DNA of 32,859 nucleotides from NCBI RefSeq assembly GCF_900107765.1, contig NZ_FNQY01000037.1:1-32859 (forward strand), read 5' to 3'. This document shows positions 1-7,790 of the stretch, piece by piece (positions within the stretch are counted from its first letter, which is position 1; every line of letters starts with the position of its first letter). Made by a program: the position numbers and the translations under genes. This DNA is from Arachidicoccus rhizosphaerae (lineage in GTDB: Bacteria; Bacteroidota; Bacteroidia; Chitinophagales; Chitinophagaceae). The notes under the pieces were generated by a model. It had not been told where the DNA came from. It did not search any database and worked only from the letters and a program-made list of their open reading frames with translations.

Positions 1-482
1 ATCCATATTGGCATAAAACCTTGTGTGGTTGCTATAAATAGCCCGGCTACCATACCGGCAACCAGCCATACAGACAGCTTATAAATAAAAAAGCCTGTTT
101 TTTCCAGAAGGGGCGTTCCGGCTTTCAGCACTCCTGCTTCTGTCTTATGGCCAGCACCGGAAGTTTCATCAGCTTGTTTTTGATCAGGTTTTAAAAGCTG
201 CTGAACTAGCAATAGGATAATGGCTATAGCAGGCAGCAGTAAGGCTGCTAGTTTAAAATAATGGGTAAAAGATCCTGCGGCCCCGTGATCGAGCCAGCTG
301 ATGGGGGCATAGCCGCTGTATTGCCAGATAGCCAGCACACTTAGTAGAATACAAATTAAAGTAGCCATCAGGCTTCTTTGCTTTTTATAAACAACAAGGA
401 AGAGCGGGATATATAAGGCCGCTGAATCCAGGCAGAGTAGCTTTATGGTAGTGGAAACCGTGACCGATAATGTTTCAGGCAT
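1..482 (-). CDS. Partial polytopic membrane protein, runs off the left edge
   Basis: On the minus strand a frame stays open from an upstream stop near 674 to the window edge, about 670 nt, which is long for chance. The first in-frame ATG is at 482 and begins MPETLSVTVSTT. The translation shows about four hydrophobic segments, including ALYIPLFLVVY, LICILLSVLAIW and AALLLPAIAIILLLV, with a charged loop between the third and fourth. I do not recognise the family. No clear TAnnTTTG promoter lies before 482, and the open frame upstream also reads protein-like (QQPRGFLLTSPDTYF), so the true start may be non-ATG or the gene may be 5'-degraded. It lies downstream of the helicase terminator, so it should be a separate transcription unit. 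Confidence 0.45.
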   Translation of the reverse strand, partial: MPETLSVTVSTTIKLLCLDSAALYIPLFLVVYKKQRSLMATLICILLSVLAIWQYSGYAPISWLDHGAAGSFTHYFKLAALLLPAIAIILLLVQQLLKPDQKQADETSGAGHKTEAGVLKAGTPLLEKTGFFIYKLSVWLVAGMVAGLFIATTQGFMPIW

Positions 483-634
483 AGGGCTATCATAAAGGTG
501 AATAAAATAGGTGTCTGGACTGGTCAATAGAAAACCACGGGGCTGCTGCCGGGTGGCGGCAGTCTGAATGCTTCTTATTGACAGACCGGAGGCAATGCTA
601 TTGCTATTGAGGATCGGGGTCTGATCATTAATAG

Positions 635-682
635 CAAAAAAGCTACACCGGCAGCAGGCTATCTGCTCACGCCGGTGTAGCT
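635..682 (-). terminator. Rho-independent terminator of the SNF2 helicase gene
   Basis: Perfect 12-bp inverted repeat: AGCTACACCGGC at 641-652 and its complement at 671-682. It is extended by an inner AGCAG/CTGCT pair at 653-657 and 663-667. Read on the minus strand it is followed by a run of T (plus-strand A at 636-641). It starts 33 nt past the helicase stop codon. Confidence 0.8.
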
Positions 683-714
683 AAAATACGATTTTTTTCT
701 TATAGAAGAGGCGG

Positions 715-3700
715 TTAGCTGAACAGATATTCAATGTCTTCCTTGGTCAGGCTCTTGACAAAGGAGCTGTCTTCTGCGATCAGTTCGTTGGCCAAGGCTT
801 TTTTGCGCTCCTGCAGGGTCAGTATTTTGTCTTCCACGGTATCTTTGCAAATCATGCGGTAGGCAAATATATTTTTGGTCTGGCCAATACGGTGGGTACG
901 GTCAATGGCTTGTTGCTCAATGGCAGGGTTCCACCATGGGTCTACAATATAGACGTAATCAGCAGCGGTGAGGTTAAGACCCACACCCCCGGCCTTCAGA
1001 GATATCAAAAATACGCGGCACTCATCATCGTTTTGAAAATTCTGGATGGCGGTCTCCCTGTCTTTAACGGATGTGCCCCCGTCAAAATACTGATATTTAA
1101 TGCCTAGTTCTTCCAGTTTTTCACGGATAAGCCCCAGCATTCCTAAAAACTGGGAGAATATGAGCGCTTTGTGGTTGCTGAGATTTTCTTCCAGTTCCTT
1201 GGTGAGTTCTTTGATCTTGATGGAATAGTTAGGGAATTTCTCATCTTTGATAATAGCCGGAGAATCGCAGATCTGGCGCAGGCGCATCAGGCCTTGCAGG
1301 ATAGACAGCTGGGAGCGTTGGACACCCTGCTGGTCAATCATGCCCAGAATTTTATCTCTGACATCATTACGGTAGGCTTCATAGATTTCTCTTTGATGCT
1401 TACCCATCTCGCAGAAAAGAACCTGTTCGGTTTTCTCTGGCAGATCCTTGGCTACCTGTTCTTTGGTCCTGCGCAGAATAAACGGAAAGAGTATTTTTCT
1501 AAGCTGCTCTTTTTGTGTTTTCTCACCGAATTTATCAATAGGGATCGCAAACTGTTGTTTGAACCATTCCACAGAACCCAAGAGGCCCGGGTTCAGAAAG
1601 TTCATTTGCGCGTAAATGTCAAATGTGTTGTTCTGCAGCGGCGTACCACTTAGGCAAAGGCGGTTGTCTGCCTGCAGTAAATTTACTGCTTTGGCAATTT
1701 TGCTGACAGGGTTTTTAATGGCCTGACTTTCATCAAGCGCTACATAATTAAAGCGTTTTTCTACAAAATGCTTGATATCGCTGCGTAGCGTGCCGTAAGT
1801 AGTAATAATGATATCCGCATCACCGGAGGTTATTTTACTGATATTACGTCCGGCCCCGTGGTGGATAAAATAGGTGATGCCCGGAGTGAACTTACGGATT
1901 TCATTTTCCCAGTTGTAAAGCAGGGAGGTAGGGCAGACCACTAAGGCAGAAAATTCCTGACCTTTTTCCTGTTTGAGATGATAAAGGTAAGTCAGGGTCT
2001 GAATGGTTTTACCAAGACCCATGTCATCGGCCAGAATACCGCCCCATTTTACCGTGTCCAGGTAGTTCAGCCAGTGATATCCTGCGGACTGATAGGGCCG
2101 CAAAACAGACTGCAGGTGTTCAGGTACCTCTAATTCGTGGATGACATGTTCTTTTCTGATTTTCTCGTATTTTTCTTCCAGATGGAATATCAGTTCCTTC
2201 TCATCGCGCTGAGCATACAACTCATCAATAATGGTAAAATGATATTTATTGAGTTTTAAAGTATTCTCCGAATTTTCCCCGACCTGGAATAACAGGCTGT
2301 ATTTTTTGAGCCATTCTTCCGGCAATACGCCTAAAGTGCCGTCTTTTAATTGGACAAATTGCTGTTTATTGCTGAGTGCTTTTTTGATGTCGGCAATAGA
2401 GATCTTTTGGCCGTTAAAATCAATGTCTACTTTAGCGTCAAACCAGTCTGTGTGGGTGCTGAGATTAATGACCGTCGTAGGCTTGGCCGTATTGAAACGG
2501 TATTTTTTCAAGGTTTCAAACCCATAGACAGGAACATTCATTTCCTTGCAGGAGTCTACAAACAGGAAAAACCAGTTATTCTTTAAGACTTCCGGTCCTT
2601 TTAGGGCCAGTTGATTTTTATTGACGACCGCAAATCCTGAGTGCAGGTTCTGGATCTTCTGAAAAAACAGATTTTCTGCCTCCCGGTTACGGTGTATAAT
2701 CAGTAATTTGTCCTTTTGAGGCAAAATGATCTGATCGTTTTGTTCTTCTCCGATTTTATGATTCTGGTAGATGAAAATAGGTTCAAAAACCAGGTAGTCT
2801 CCTCTTTCTTTAAGGTTGATTCTGGATTCCGGGACCATATCAAAGATCTCTTCTTGTTTGATATTTGTGAAGTTGACCTTGTAGTCCTTGGAAAGCGGAA
2901 TTACAAATTCAAATAAGGCACTTTCCCACTGCTGCTCTGTATAGGTAATACGGCCATTATCCAGGAATTTTTCCACGGTAATGACGTCCTCGGCTTTTGA
3001 CCAGAGGTAGAATTGATTTTCTACCTGGAAAAGCAGGGTGGAGTTTAACTCGTTTTCAGTAATCAGTTTTTCTCCCAGCAGGGTATCCACTTTACAGATG
3101 ACTTCATAATGACCATCTTTTTGTGCTACTTCAAAATAAGGCTTAACGTAGTTAATGGAATAGTTGGCCAGTTCGATATTAGCTGAAGTGAGCGACTTGC
3201 CTCCAGGAAGATAATAAGTCAGATAGCTGTCTACAGACAGGTTGAATAAATGTTTGAGTTTCTGATAAAGGTAATCTACGATTAATCTGCGTGTACCTTC
3301 CGTCAGTGCATGACCTTTCTGCTGGACAATATTATCCCAGATGCCGCTAAACTCCGAATTACGGTCCAGGTAGCGGTTGATTTCACTATGGGACAGTTTT
3401 CTAAGGGTGTTGACCATGGCCCAGTCCTGACGGGCAATCTTGTCCTGATTGATGGTTTTGCCAAAGTCCAGCCTTTCAATCTGGTCAATAAAATTTGTAC
3501 CGGCTTCATTGGTTTCTCCTTTGACCGCCGTGAACTGTACATAAGGATACTGATGCTGATTTTCAGCAATAACAATACCGACCCGCTGAATACTGTTGTT
3601 GTCCTGTTCCAGCACCGTGGGCTCGGCTGTTACCTGGGGTTTTACAATTTTTGTTTGTGGATTAAAGCTATTGGGGTTGACTACTTTTTTGATAGTAGGG

Positions 3701-4470
3701 TCCAGTACCCTTAAAAAAGGCTTGCCATTTTTATAGGTAAACTCAAATTTGCCATCCAGGTCGTCTTCTAAAGTGAATCCGTATAAACCTAAAAGCTGGT
3801 TTTTCTCCCGGTCCCAGTTTCTGATGGAATCAAAATAATCGGCTCCGCCGATATTTACCAGGTGAAGTAATAATATGGTTTTATGCAGACAGAGCGGATG
3901 TTCGTGCTCCGTCCCGCAGTTACAACTCGTATCAAAATTTCGTTCCGCATTTTTTTGAATAATAACGGGGAACGTTTCTTTGTCTGCCGTTACCTCGGCC
4001 ACGACCTTTTCATTGGCATTTTCTAAAAGCAGGGGCCGGTTCATGCGCAGGCATTCTTCTGCCTGGTCATACGTCTGTTGAGCAGAAAATGTCCGTATCT
4101 GCCTTAAGTCCAGACGGCTCATGCGTAGGGTCGTATGCTTCTGGTCATAATTCACTTCAACATTGGTCAGCAGGTGCTGATCACTCATCTGTTGCAATTG
4201 AAATAGAACAGCTACCTCATGCTTACATAGTTCTCCCAGATTATAAGTGCAATTGCATTTTAAAGAAAGGGTAGACTCGTCCTTATAGCCCCGGACCTGG
4301 ACTTTATACCAACTGGCATACATATCGTCCTTGACCCTGAAACTAATCGTGCTGGACAGCATATCGTGGTGGGCCACCTCGATTCTGCCACTGTTGAAAA
4401 TCTTTCGGCCCCGGATGGTGATTTCCTCGGATCCGTTACTGTAAATCTGTTTTATAAAAAAAGGTAACAA
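715..4470 (-). CDS. SNF2-family DEAD/DEAH helicase with SWIM zinc fingers
   Basis: Cytoplasmic Swi2/Snf2-type ATPase of 1251 residues, expected to translocate on double-stranded DNA; the bacterial role is not settled. Two SWIM-type zinc motifs are visible: C72-x-C74-x7-C82-x-H84 and C183-x-C185-x8-C194-x-H196. A long poorly conserved middle is followed by the helicase core from about residue 790. Walker A is DMGLGKT near 815, motif II DESQ near 912, motif III LSGTPLQNN near 940, and the C-terminal lobe carries DPWWNP and THRIGQ near 1177-1193. All core motifs are intact. The start is unusual: the only long-frame initiator is TTG at 4470, with a TGA five codons upstream. An ATG at 4486 is one frame off, and a 7-base homopolymer at 4456-4462 lies between them. 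The call is secure; the exact N-terminus is not. Confidence 0.93.
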   Translation of the reverse strand: MLPFFIKQIYSNGSEEITIRGRKIFNSGRIEVAHHDMLSSTISFRVKDDMYASWYKVQVRGYKDESTLSLKCNCTYNLGELCKHEVAVLFQLQQMSDQHLLTNVEVNYDQKHTTLRMSRLDLRQIRTFSAQQTYDQAEECLRMNRPLLLENANEKVVAEVTADKETFPVIIQKNAERNFDTSCNCGTEHEHPLCLHKTILLLHLVNIGGADYFDSIRNWDREKNQLLGLYGFTLEDDLDGKFEFTYKNGKPFLRVLDPTIKKVVNPNSFNPQTKIVKPQVTAEPTVLEQDNNSIQRVGIVIAENQHQYPYVQFTAVKGETNEAGTNFIDQIERLDFGKTINQDKIARQDWAMVNTLRKLSHSEINRYLDRNSEFSGIWDNIVQQKGHALTEGTRRLIVDYLYQKLKHLFNLSVDSYLTYYLPGGKSLTSANIELANYSINYVKPYFEVAQKDGHYEVICKVDTLLGEKLITENELNSTLLFQVENQFYLWSKAEDVITVEKFLDNGRITYTEQQWESALFEFVIPLSKDYKVNFTNIKQEEIFDMVPESRINLKERGDYLVFEPIFIYQNHKIGEEQNDQIILPQKDKLLIIHRNREAENLFFQKIQNLHSGFAVVNKNQLALKGPEVLKNNWFFLFVDSCKEMNVPVYGFETLKKYRFNTAKPTTVINLSTHTDWFDAKVDIDFNGQKISIADIKKALSNKQQFVQLKDGTLGVLPEEWLKKYSLLFQVGENSENTLKLNKYHFTIIDELYAQRDEKELIFHLEEKYEKIRKEHVIHELEVPEHLQSVLRPYQSAGYHWLNYLDTVKWGGILADDMGLGKTIQTLTYLYHLKQEKGQEFSALVVCPTSLLYNWENEIRKFTPGITYFIHHGAGRNISKITSGDADIIITTYGTLRSDIKHFVEKRFNYVALDESQAIKNPVSKIAKAVNLLQADNRLCLSGTPLQNNTFDIYAQMNFLNPGLLGSVEWFKQQFAIPIDKFGEKTQKEQLRKILFPFILRRTKEQVAKDLPEKTEQVLFCEMGKHQREIYEAYRNDVRDKILGMIDQQGVQRSQLSILQGLMRLRQICDSPAIIKDEKFPNYSIKIKELTKELEENLSNHKALIFSQFLGMLGLIREKLEELGIKYQYFDGGTSVKDRETAIQNFQNDDECRVFLISLKAGGVGLNLTAADYVYIVDPWWNPAIEQQAIDRTHRIGQTKNIFAYRMICKDTVEDKILTLQERKKALANELIAEDSSFVKSLTKEDIEYLFS

Positions 4471-4511
4471 TGCTCGTCTTTTTCATTTAAATGTTGCCAA
4501 AAAGCAATTTG

Positions 4512-4519
4512 CAAAGGTA
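4512..4519 (-). promoter_or_regulatory. -7 box (TACCTTTG) before the SNF2 helicase gene
   Basis: Minus-strand TACCTTTG matches the Bacteroidota TAnnTTTG -7 element, about 25 nt before the out-of-frame ATG at 4486 and 41 nt before the TTG at 4470. The -33 region is poor (TTTA about 19 nt upstream). Confidence 0.5.
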
Positions 4520-4584
4520 ACGATTTTCAGGGTATTTTTAAAGACTGTGGCAGCAGTTGAGTAGGTTATATGGTTAATTATGGC

Positions 4585-4620
4585 AAAAAAATGAGGAATG
4601 AATAGAAATTCATTCCTCAT
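4585..4620 (-). terminator. Rho-independent terminator after the 60-residue membrane protein
   Basis: Perfect 13-bp stem ATGAGGAATGAAT (4591-4603) with complement at 4608-4620 and a 4-nt loop. Read on the minus strand it is followed by seven T. It lies 30 nt past the stop of the small gene at 4651. Confidence 0.85.
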
Positions 4621-4650
4621 GTAAAAGATATTTATAATATAATCAGCCTG

Positions 4651-4833
4651 TTAATAGAACTGATCTTCTTTTTTGTTTTCGTCCATCAGACCCATTGCTT
4701 TTACAAAATAGGTCAAAACGCCGGGTAGTGCCAACCAGAACCATTGTCTAGCCCAAATCATCAGACCGATAATGATAACCAGCCAAATGACAAACCATAC
4801 CCAATATTTTCCACGTGATGTTGTTTCTTCCAT
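4651..4833 (-). CDS. Small two-segment membrane protein, unknown function
   Basis: Sixty residues with two hydrophobic stretches: WVWFVIWLVIIIGLMIW at about 11-27 and FWLALPGVLTYFVKAMG at about 32-48. The short tails are charged (MEETTSRGK, DENKKEDQFY). It is probably an inner-membrane protein. I do not recognise a family. A -7 box (TACATTTG) just upstream and a strong terminator just downstream support a real, independently transcribed gene. It follows ppa by 55 nt on the same strand. Confidence 0.7.
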   Translation of the reverse strand: MEETTSRGKYWVWFVIWLVIIIGLMIWARQWFWLALPGVLTYFVKAMGLMDENKKEDQFY

Positions 4834-4849
4834 TTCAGTAAAATTTTTA

Positions 4850-4857
4850 CAAATGTA
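4850..4857 (-). promoter_or_regulatory. -7 box (TACATTTG) before the small membrane protein
   Basis: Exact TAnnTTTG match on the minus strand, 16 nt before the ATG at 4833. No convincing -33 TTTG was seen. Confidence 0.45.
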
Positions 4858-4888
4858 GGTAAAAAATTAAAAAGTATTCGTGCAGGCC

Positions 4889-5446
4889 TTATTTTTCTTC
4901 TGTAAACAGTTTATGATAAGACTCCATGGCTTCTTTGATAATGCCCAGTGCCTGTTGTTTATTGCCGAATTCTTCTACTTTTACGGTCTTCTTTTCCAAT
5001 ACTTTATACTGTTCAAAGAAGTGACGCAGTTCGCTGAAAAAATGTTTAGGTAATTCTTCAATATTCTCGTAGTAATTGATTGCCGGATCGTTAGCTGCAA
5101 CACCGATGATTTTGTCATCGCCTTCGCCGCCGTCGAGCATCTGCATAACACCAATGACTTTAGCCTCTACAATACACATGGGCTGAATGGTCATACTGGA
5201 AATGATCAGAATATCCAGAGGGTCTTTGTCATCTCCATAAGTCTGTGGGATGAAACCATAGTTAGCAGGGTAGTGGAAGGATGAATAAATTACGCGGTCC
5301 AGTTTTAACAGCCCGCTGGCTTTATCAATTTCATATTTAGAACGGGATCCCTGAGGGATTTCTACAACACAATTCACGAATTCCGGTGCATTTTTGCCAG
5401 TCTCAACGCCATGCCAGGGATGCAAAACCTGCGTAGTTTTAATCAT
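4889..5446 (-). CDS. ppa: Inorganic pyrophosphatase, family I
   Basis: Soluble cytoplasmic enzyme that hydrolyses pyrophosphate to two phosphates, pulling biosynthetic reactions forward. At 185 residues it has the usual bacterial family I length. The family signature DKDPLDIL is present with its metal-binding aspartates. Other conserved blocks are EIPQGSRSKYEID near the N-terminus (substrate-binding Arg/Lys), FHYPANYGFIPQT, and DGGEGDDKIIGV, which carries further metal ligands. The ATG at 5446 is preceded by a -7 box. No truncation is seen. Confidence 0.96.
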   Translation of the reverse strand: MIKTTQVLHPWHGVETGKNAPEFVNCVVEIPQGSRSKYEIDKASGLLKLDRVIYSSFHYPANYGFIPQTYGDDKDPLDILIISSMTIQPMCIVEAKVIGVMQMLDGGEGDDKIIGVAANDPAINYYENIEELPKHFFSELRHFFEQYKVLEKKTVKVEEFGNKQQALGIIKEAMESYHKLFTEEK

Positions 5447-5477
5447 GCCTTTTTTGTTTAATAGGAAAATTTGGGTG

Positions 5478-5485
5478 CAAAGGTA
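5478..5485 (-). promoter_or_regulatory. -7 box (TACCTTTG) before ppa
   Basis: Exact TAnnTTTG match on the minus strand, 31 nt before the ppa ATG. The -33 element is not obvious at the usual 17-23 nt spacing. Confidence 0.45.
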
Positions 5486-5587
5486 ACTATAAATAACAAT
5501 TTAACCCTAGAATGATGCAAAAATTACATCCTAAAACTTATGCAGACGAACGGCTGTAAGTGTGAAAATCATAGATTTACGTCAATT

Positions 5588-7399
5588 TTAAGCTTCTGTT
5601 ATCTGTTTTTTGTATAACTCGGCATAATAACCGCCACTCTTCATTAAACTTTCATGAGTACCTCTTTCTGTAATCTCCCCATCTTCAATGATAATGATCT
5701 GATCAAAACTAAAAACGGTAAATATTCTATGCGTGATGATGAGGGCTGTTTTGTCGCTCAGGTACTTATTAAGATGCGAGATGATCTGATTTTCAGTTTT
5801 GGCATCCACTGCACTCAGGCAATCATCAAATAGCATCAGTTCGGGTTCTTTGATAAGCGCCCGTGCAATAGATACACGTTGCTTTTGGCCGCCACTAAGC
5901 ATAACGCCTCTTTCTCCGACCATTGTCTCATACCCATTTTGAAGCTCCAGGATCTCTGAATGAATACTGGCGGACGCTGCCGCTGCATGAATCCGCTCAT
6001 CGGAAGCTCTTTCGCTTAATCCGAAACTGATATTATTAGCTATGGTATCACTAAAAAGGAAGACATCCTGGGGGACATAACTGATATTATGGCGCAGTTC
6101 TTTTACAGGCATATCCTTAATATTCACTCCTTTAACGTAGATATTGCCCTGATCCGGATCAAATGACCGTAGTAGTAAATGAGCGACTGTCGATTTACCA
6201 CTACCTGTTTTACCCAGTATCAGTACTTTCTCTCCCTTTTTGACCCGGAGATTAAAGTCTTTCATGGCTTTTATCCCTGTATTTTTATAGGTAAAAGAGA
6301 CGTGTTCAAATAAGATGTCTCCATCGAGTGCCGCAGGCTTTGTTTCTGCCTTGTCCTTAATGGCAGGTTCCTGTTGCAGGAACTCATTCAGCCTTTTTTG
6401 GGAGGCGGCTGCTCTTTGGGTCATGGAAGCTACCCAGCCAATGGCGCTGACCGGAAAAATGAGTAGCAGGATATATATGACGAACTCTACGATCAAACCG
6501 ACCTTAGTGGTGTCATGTAGAACAATCTGACAGCCAATAAGAACGGTAATCAGCGTGCTGAGACCGATAATAAGATTCATGCTGGGGAAATAAACAGCTT
6601 CCATTTTGGCCAGACCAACTGCATTTCTTCGATAATCCTCACTGCTTTTTTTAAAGAAGCCCAAAATGGCCTTCTCCTGCACGTAAGATTTTATAACGCG
6701 GATTCCGGAAAAGGATTCCTGTGCATTGGTTGTTAAATCCGATAACAATGCCTGTACTCTTGTGCTTTTTTTATGGATATTAATATTCAAAAAATAAATA
6801 GTGATAGCCAGTATGGGGAGAGGGGATATAACGATTAAAGTCAGTTTTACATCCTGTTGAAGCATATTAATCAGACAAAGCGCAATTAAGGTGGTCAGGT
6901 TAATAAAATACATTATGGCCGGGCCCGTATACATTCTTACCCGACTGACGTCTTCTGCCATTCTGTTCATTAAGTCTCCGGTTGAATGGGTTTTATAGAA
7001 CCCTGCATCCAGTTTTTGATAATGGTTATAAACTTCATTTTTCTGGTCATATTCAATATGTCGGCTCATGACAATTATCGTCTGGCGCATAAAAAACATA
7101 AACAAACCCCTTATTAAGGCCAGAACAATGATGACAATGCTACAGACCAATACCATTTTGCCATATGGGAAATGATCCATCCAGTTGAAAAAATGAGCCA
7201 ATATAGCGTCATTAACTTTTTGGGATCCTGCTTCAGGGTGAGGGCCGGGTAAGGTTTCCTGGAGCTTGCCTACCACGTAACGGAATACCTGGGGAGACAT
7301 GACTGCGAAATAGTTTGAAGCGGTAATGAACAGGAAGCCTAGTATAAACCGATAGCGATATTTCCAGAAATATTTATTGAGAACGGATAATTCTTTCAT
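5588..7399 (-). CDS. Type I ABC exporter half-transporter, permease fused to ATPase
   Basis: Inner-membrane exporter subunit of 603 residues with a six-helix domain (about 1-330) followed by a nucleotide-binding domain. Walker A is GKTGSGKST near 391-399, the Q-loop is SYVPQD, the signature is LSGGQKQR near 500, and the H-loop is IITHR. Walker B reads LMLFDDCLSAVD, so Asp stands where most exporters have the catalytic Glu. That is typical of one half of MdlA/BmrC-like heterodimeric exporters, but no partner subunit is adjacent. The substrate cannot be deduced; multidrug or lipid export are options. I place the start at ATG 7399 (MKELSVLNKYFWKYRYRF). The frame extends to a TTG at 7465, but that TTG lies inside the -7 box. 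Confidence 0.9.
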   Translation of the reverse strand: MKELSVLNKYFWKYRYRFILGFLFITASNYFAVMSPQVFRYVVGKLQETLPGPHPEAGSQKVNDAILAHFFNWMDHFPYGKMVLVCSIVIIVLALIRGLFMFFMRQTIIVMSRHIEYDQKNEVYNHYQKLDAGFYKTHSTGDLMNRMAEDVSRVRMYTGPAIMYFINLTTLIALCLINMLQQDVKLTLIVISPLPILAITIYFLNINIHKKSTRVQALLSDLTTNAQESFSGIRVIKSYVQEKAILGFFKKSSEDYRRNAVGLAKMEAVYFPSMNLIIGLSTLITVLIGCQIVLHDTTKVGLIVEFVIYILLLIFPVSAIGWVASMTQRAAASQKRLNEFLQQEPAIKDKAETKPAALDGDILFEHVSFTYKNTGIKAMKDFNLRVKKGEKVLILGKTGSGKSTVAHLLLRSFDPDQGNIYVKGVNIKDMPVKELRHNISYVPQDVFLFSDTIANNISFGLSERASDERIHAAAASASIHSEILELQNGYETMVGERGVMLSGGQKQRVSIARALIKEPELMLFDDCLSAVDAKTENQIISHLNKYLSDKTALIITHRIFTVFSFDQIIIIEDGEITERGTHESLMKSGGYYAELYKKQITEA

Positions 7400-7462
7400 A
7401 GTAATGTGGGTGATTCCAAGTATAAATGAGATGCAATTTTGCTTAAAAAGGGAATCAAATCG

Positions 7463-7470
7463 CAAAATTA
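7463..7470 (-). promoter_or_regulatory. -7 box (TAATTTTG) before the ABC exporter gene
   Basis: Exact TAnnTTTG match on the minus strand, 63 nt before ATG 7399. It overlaps the alternative TTG start at 7465 and so argues against that start. Confidence 0.45.
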
Positions 7471-7490
7471 AGGGAAGAACAGCAAAAAAA

Positions 7491-7522
7491 TTTGGTTATT
7501 AAATTTATTAGATATTATTTTG
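7491..7522 (+). promoter_or_regulatory. Probable tRNA-Ser promoter
   Basis: TTTG at 7491-7494, a 20-nt spacer, then TTATTTTG at 7515-7522, one mismatch from TAnnTTTG. It ends 5 nt before the tRNA 5' end and is divergent from the ABC exporter promoter. Confidence 0.45.
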
Positions 7523-7527
7523 CGCCC

Positions 7528-7612
7528 GGAGAGTTGGCAGAGTGGTCGAATGCGGCGGTCTTGAAAACCGTTGACTGTCACAGGTCCGGGGGTTCGAATC
7601 CCTCACTCTCCG
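7528..7612 (+). tRNA. tRNA-Ser, anticodon UGA
   Basis: An 85-nt class II cloverleaf. The acceptor arm GGAGAGT at 7528-7534 pairs with ACTCTCC at 7605-7611, discriminator G at 7612. The anticodon stem GCGGT/ACCGT encloses loop CTTGAAA with anticodon TGA at 7562-7564. The long variable arm of serine tRNAs and the T-loop TTCGAAT are present. CCA is not encoded. An integrase gene begins 179 nt downstream, so the 3' end is the likely attachment site of the element. Confidence 0.96.
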
Positions 7613-7790
7613 CTTTTTATCCCTCCAACTGAGTTTATTTTCCTTATTTTACACTGGTTTTCAATTAGATATAATGTTTTGCTGACTCAGCGAAACGCAG
7701 CAAAACGCACCTAAATACGGGTAATTTGCCCGGAAATTTGCCCGGAATCCGCCCCTTTTTGTGTATCTTTAAGTAGCTAAATAAGAAACT
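7613..7790 (+). other. tRNA-to-integrase gap with short direct repeats (candidate arm-type sites)
   Basis: This gap holds two short direct-repeat pairs. AAACGCA occurs at 7693-7699 and 7703-7709 (10-nt period). TTTGCCCGGAA occurs at 7725-7735 and 7737-7747 (12-nt period). Tandem short repeats between an attachment site and a tyrosine recombinase gene are where arm-binding sites would be expected. That role is inference. Confidence 0.4.

Noticed and set aside
3310-3714. Antisense ORF inside the helicase gene
   Set aside because: It is a shadow of a well-supported coding sequence with no domain of its own. The same holds for the other antisense ORFs inside the large genes.
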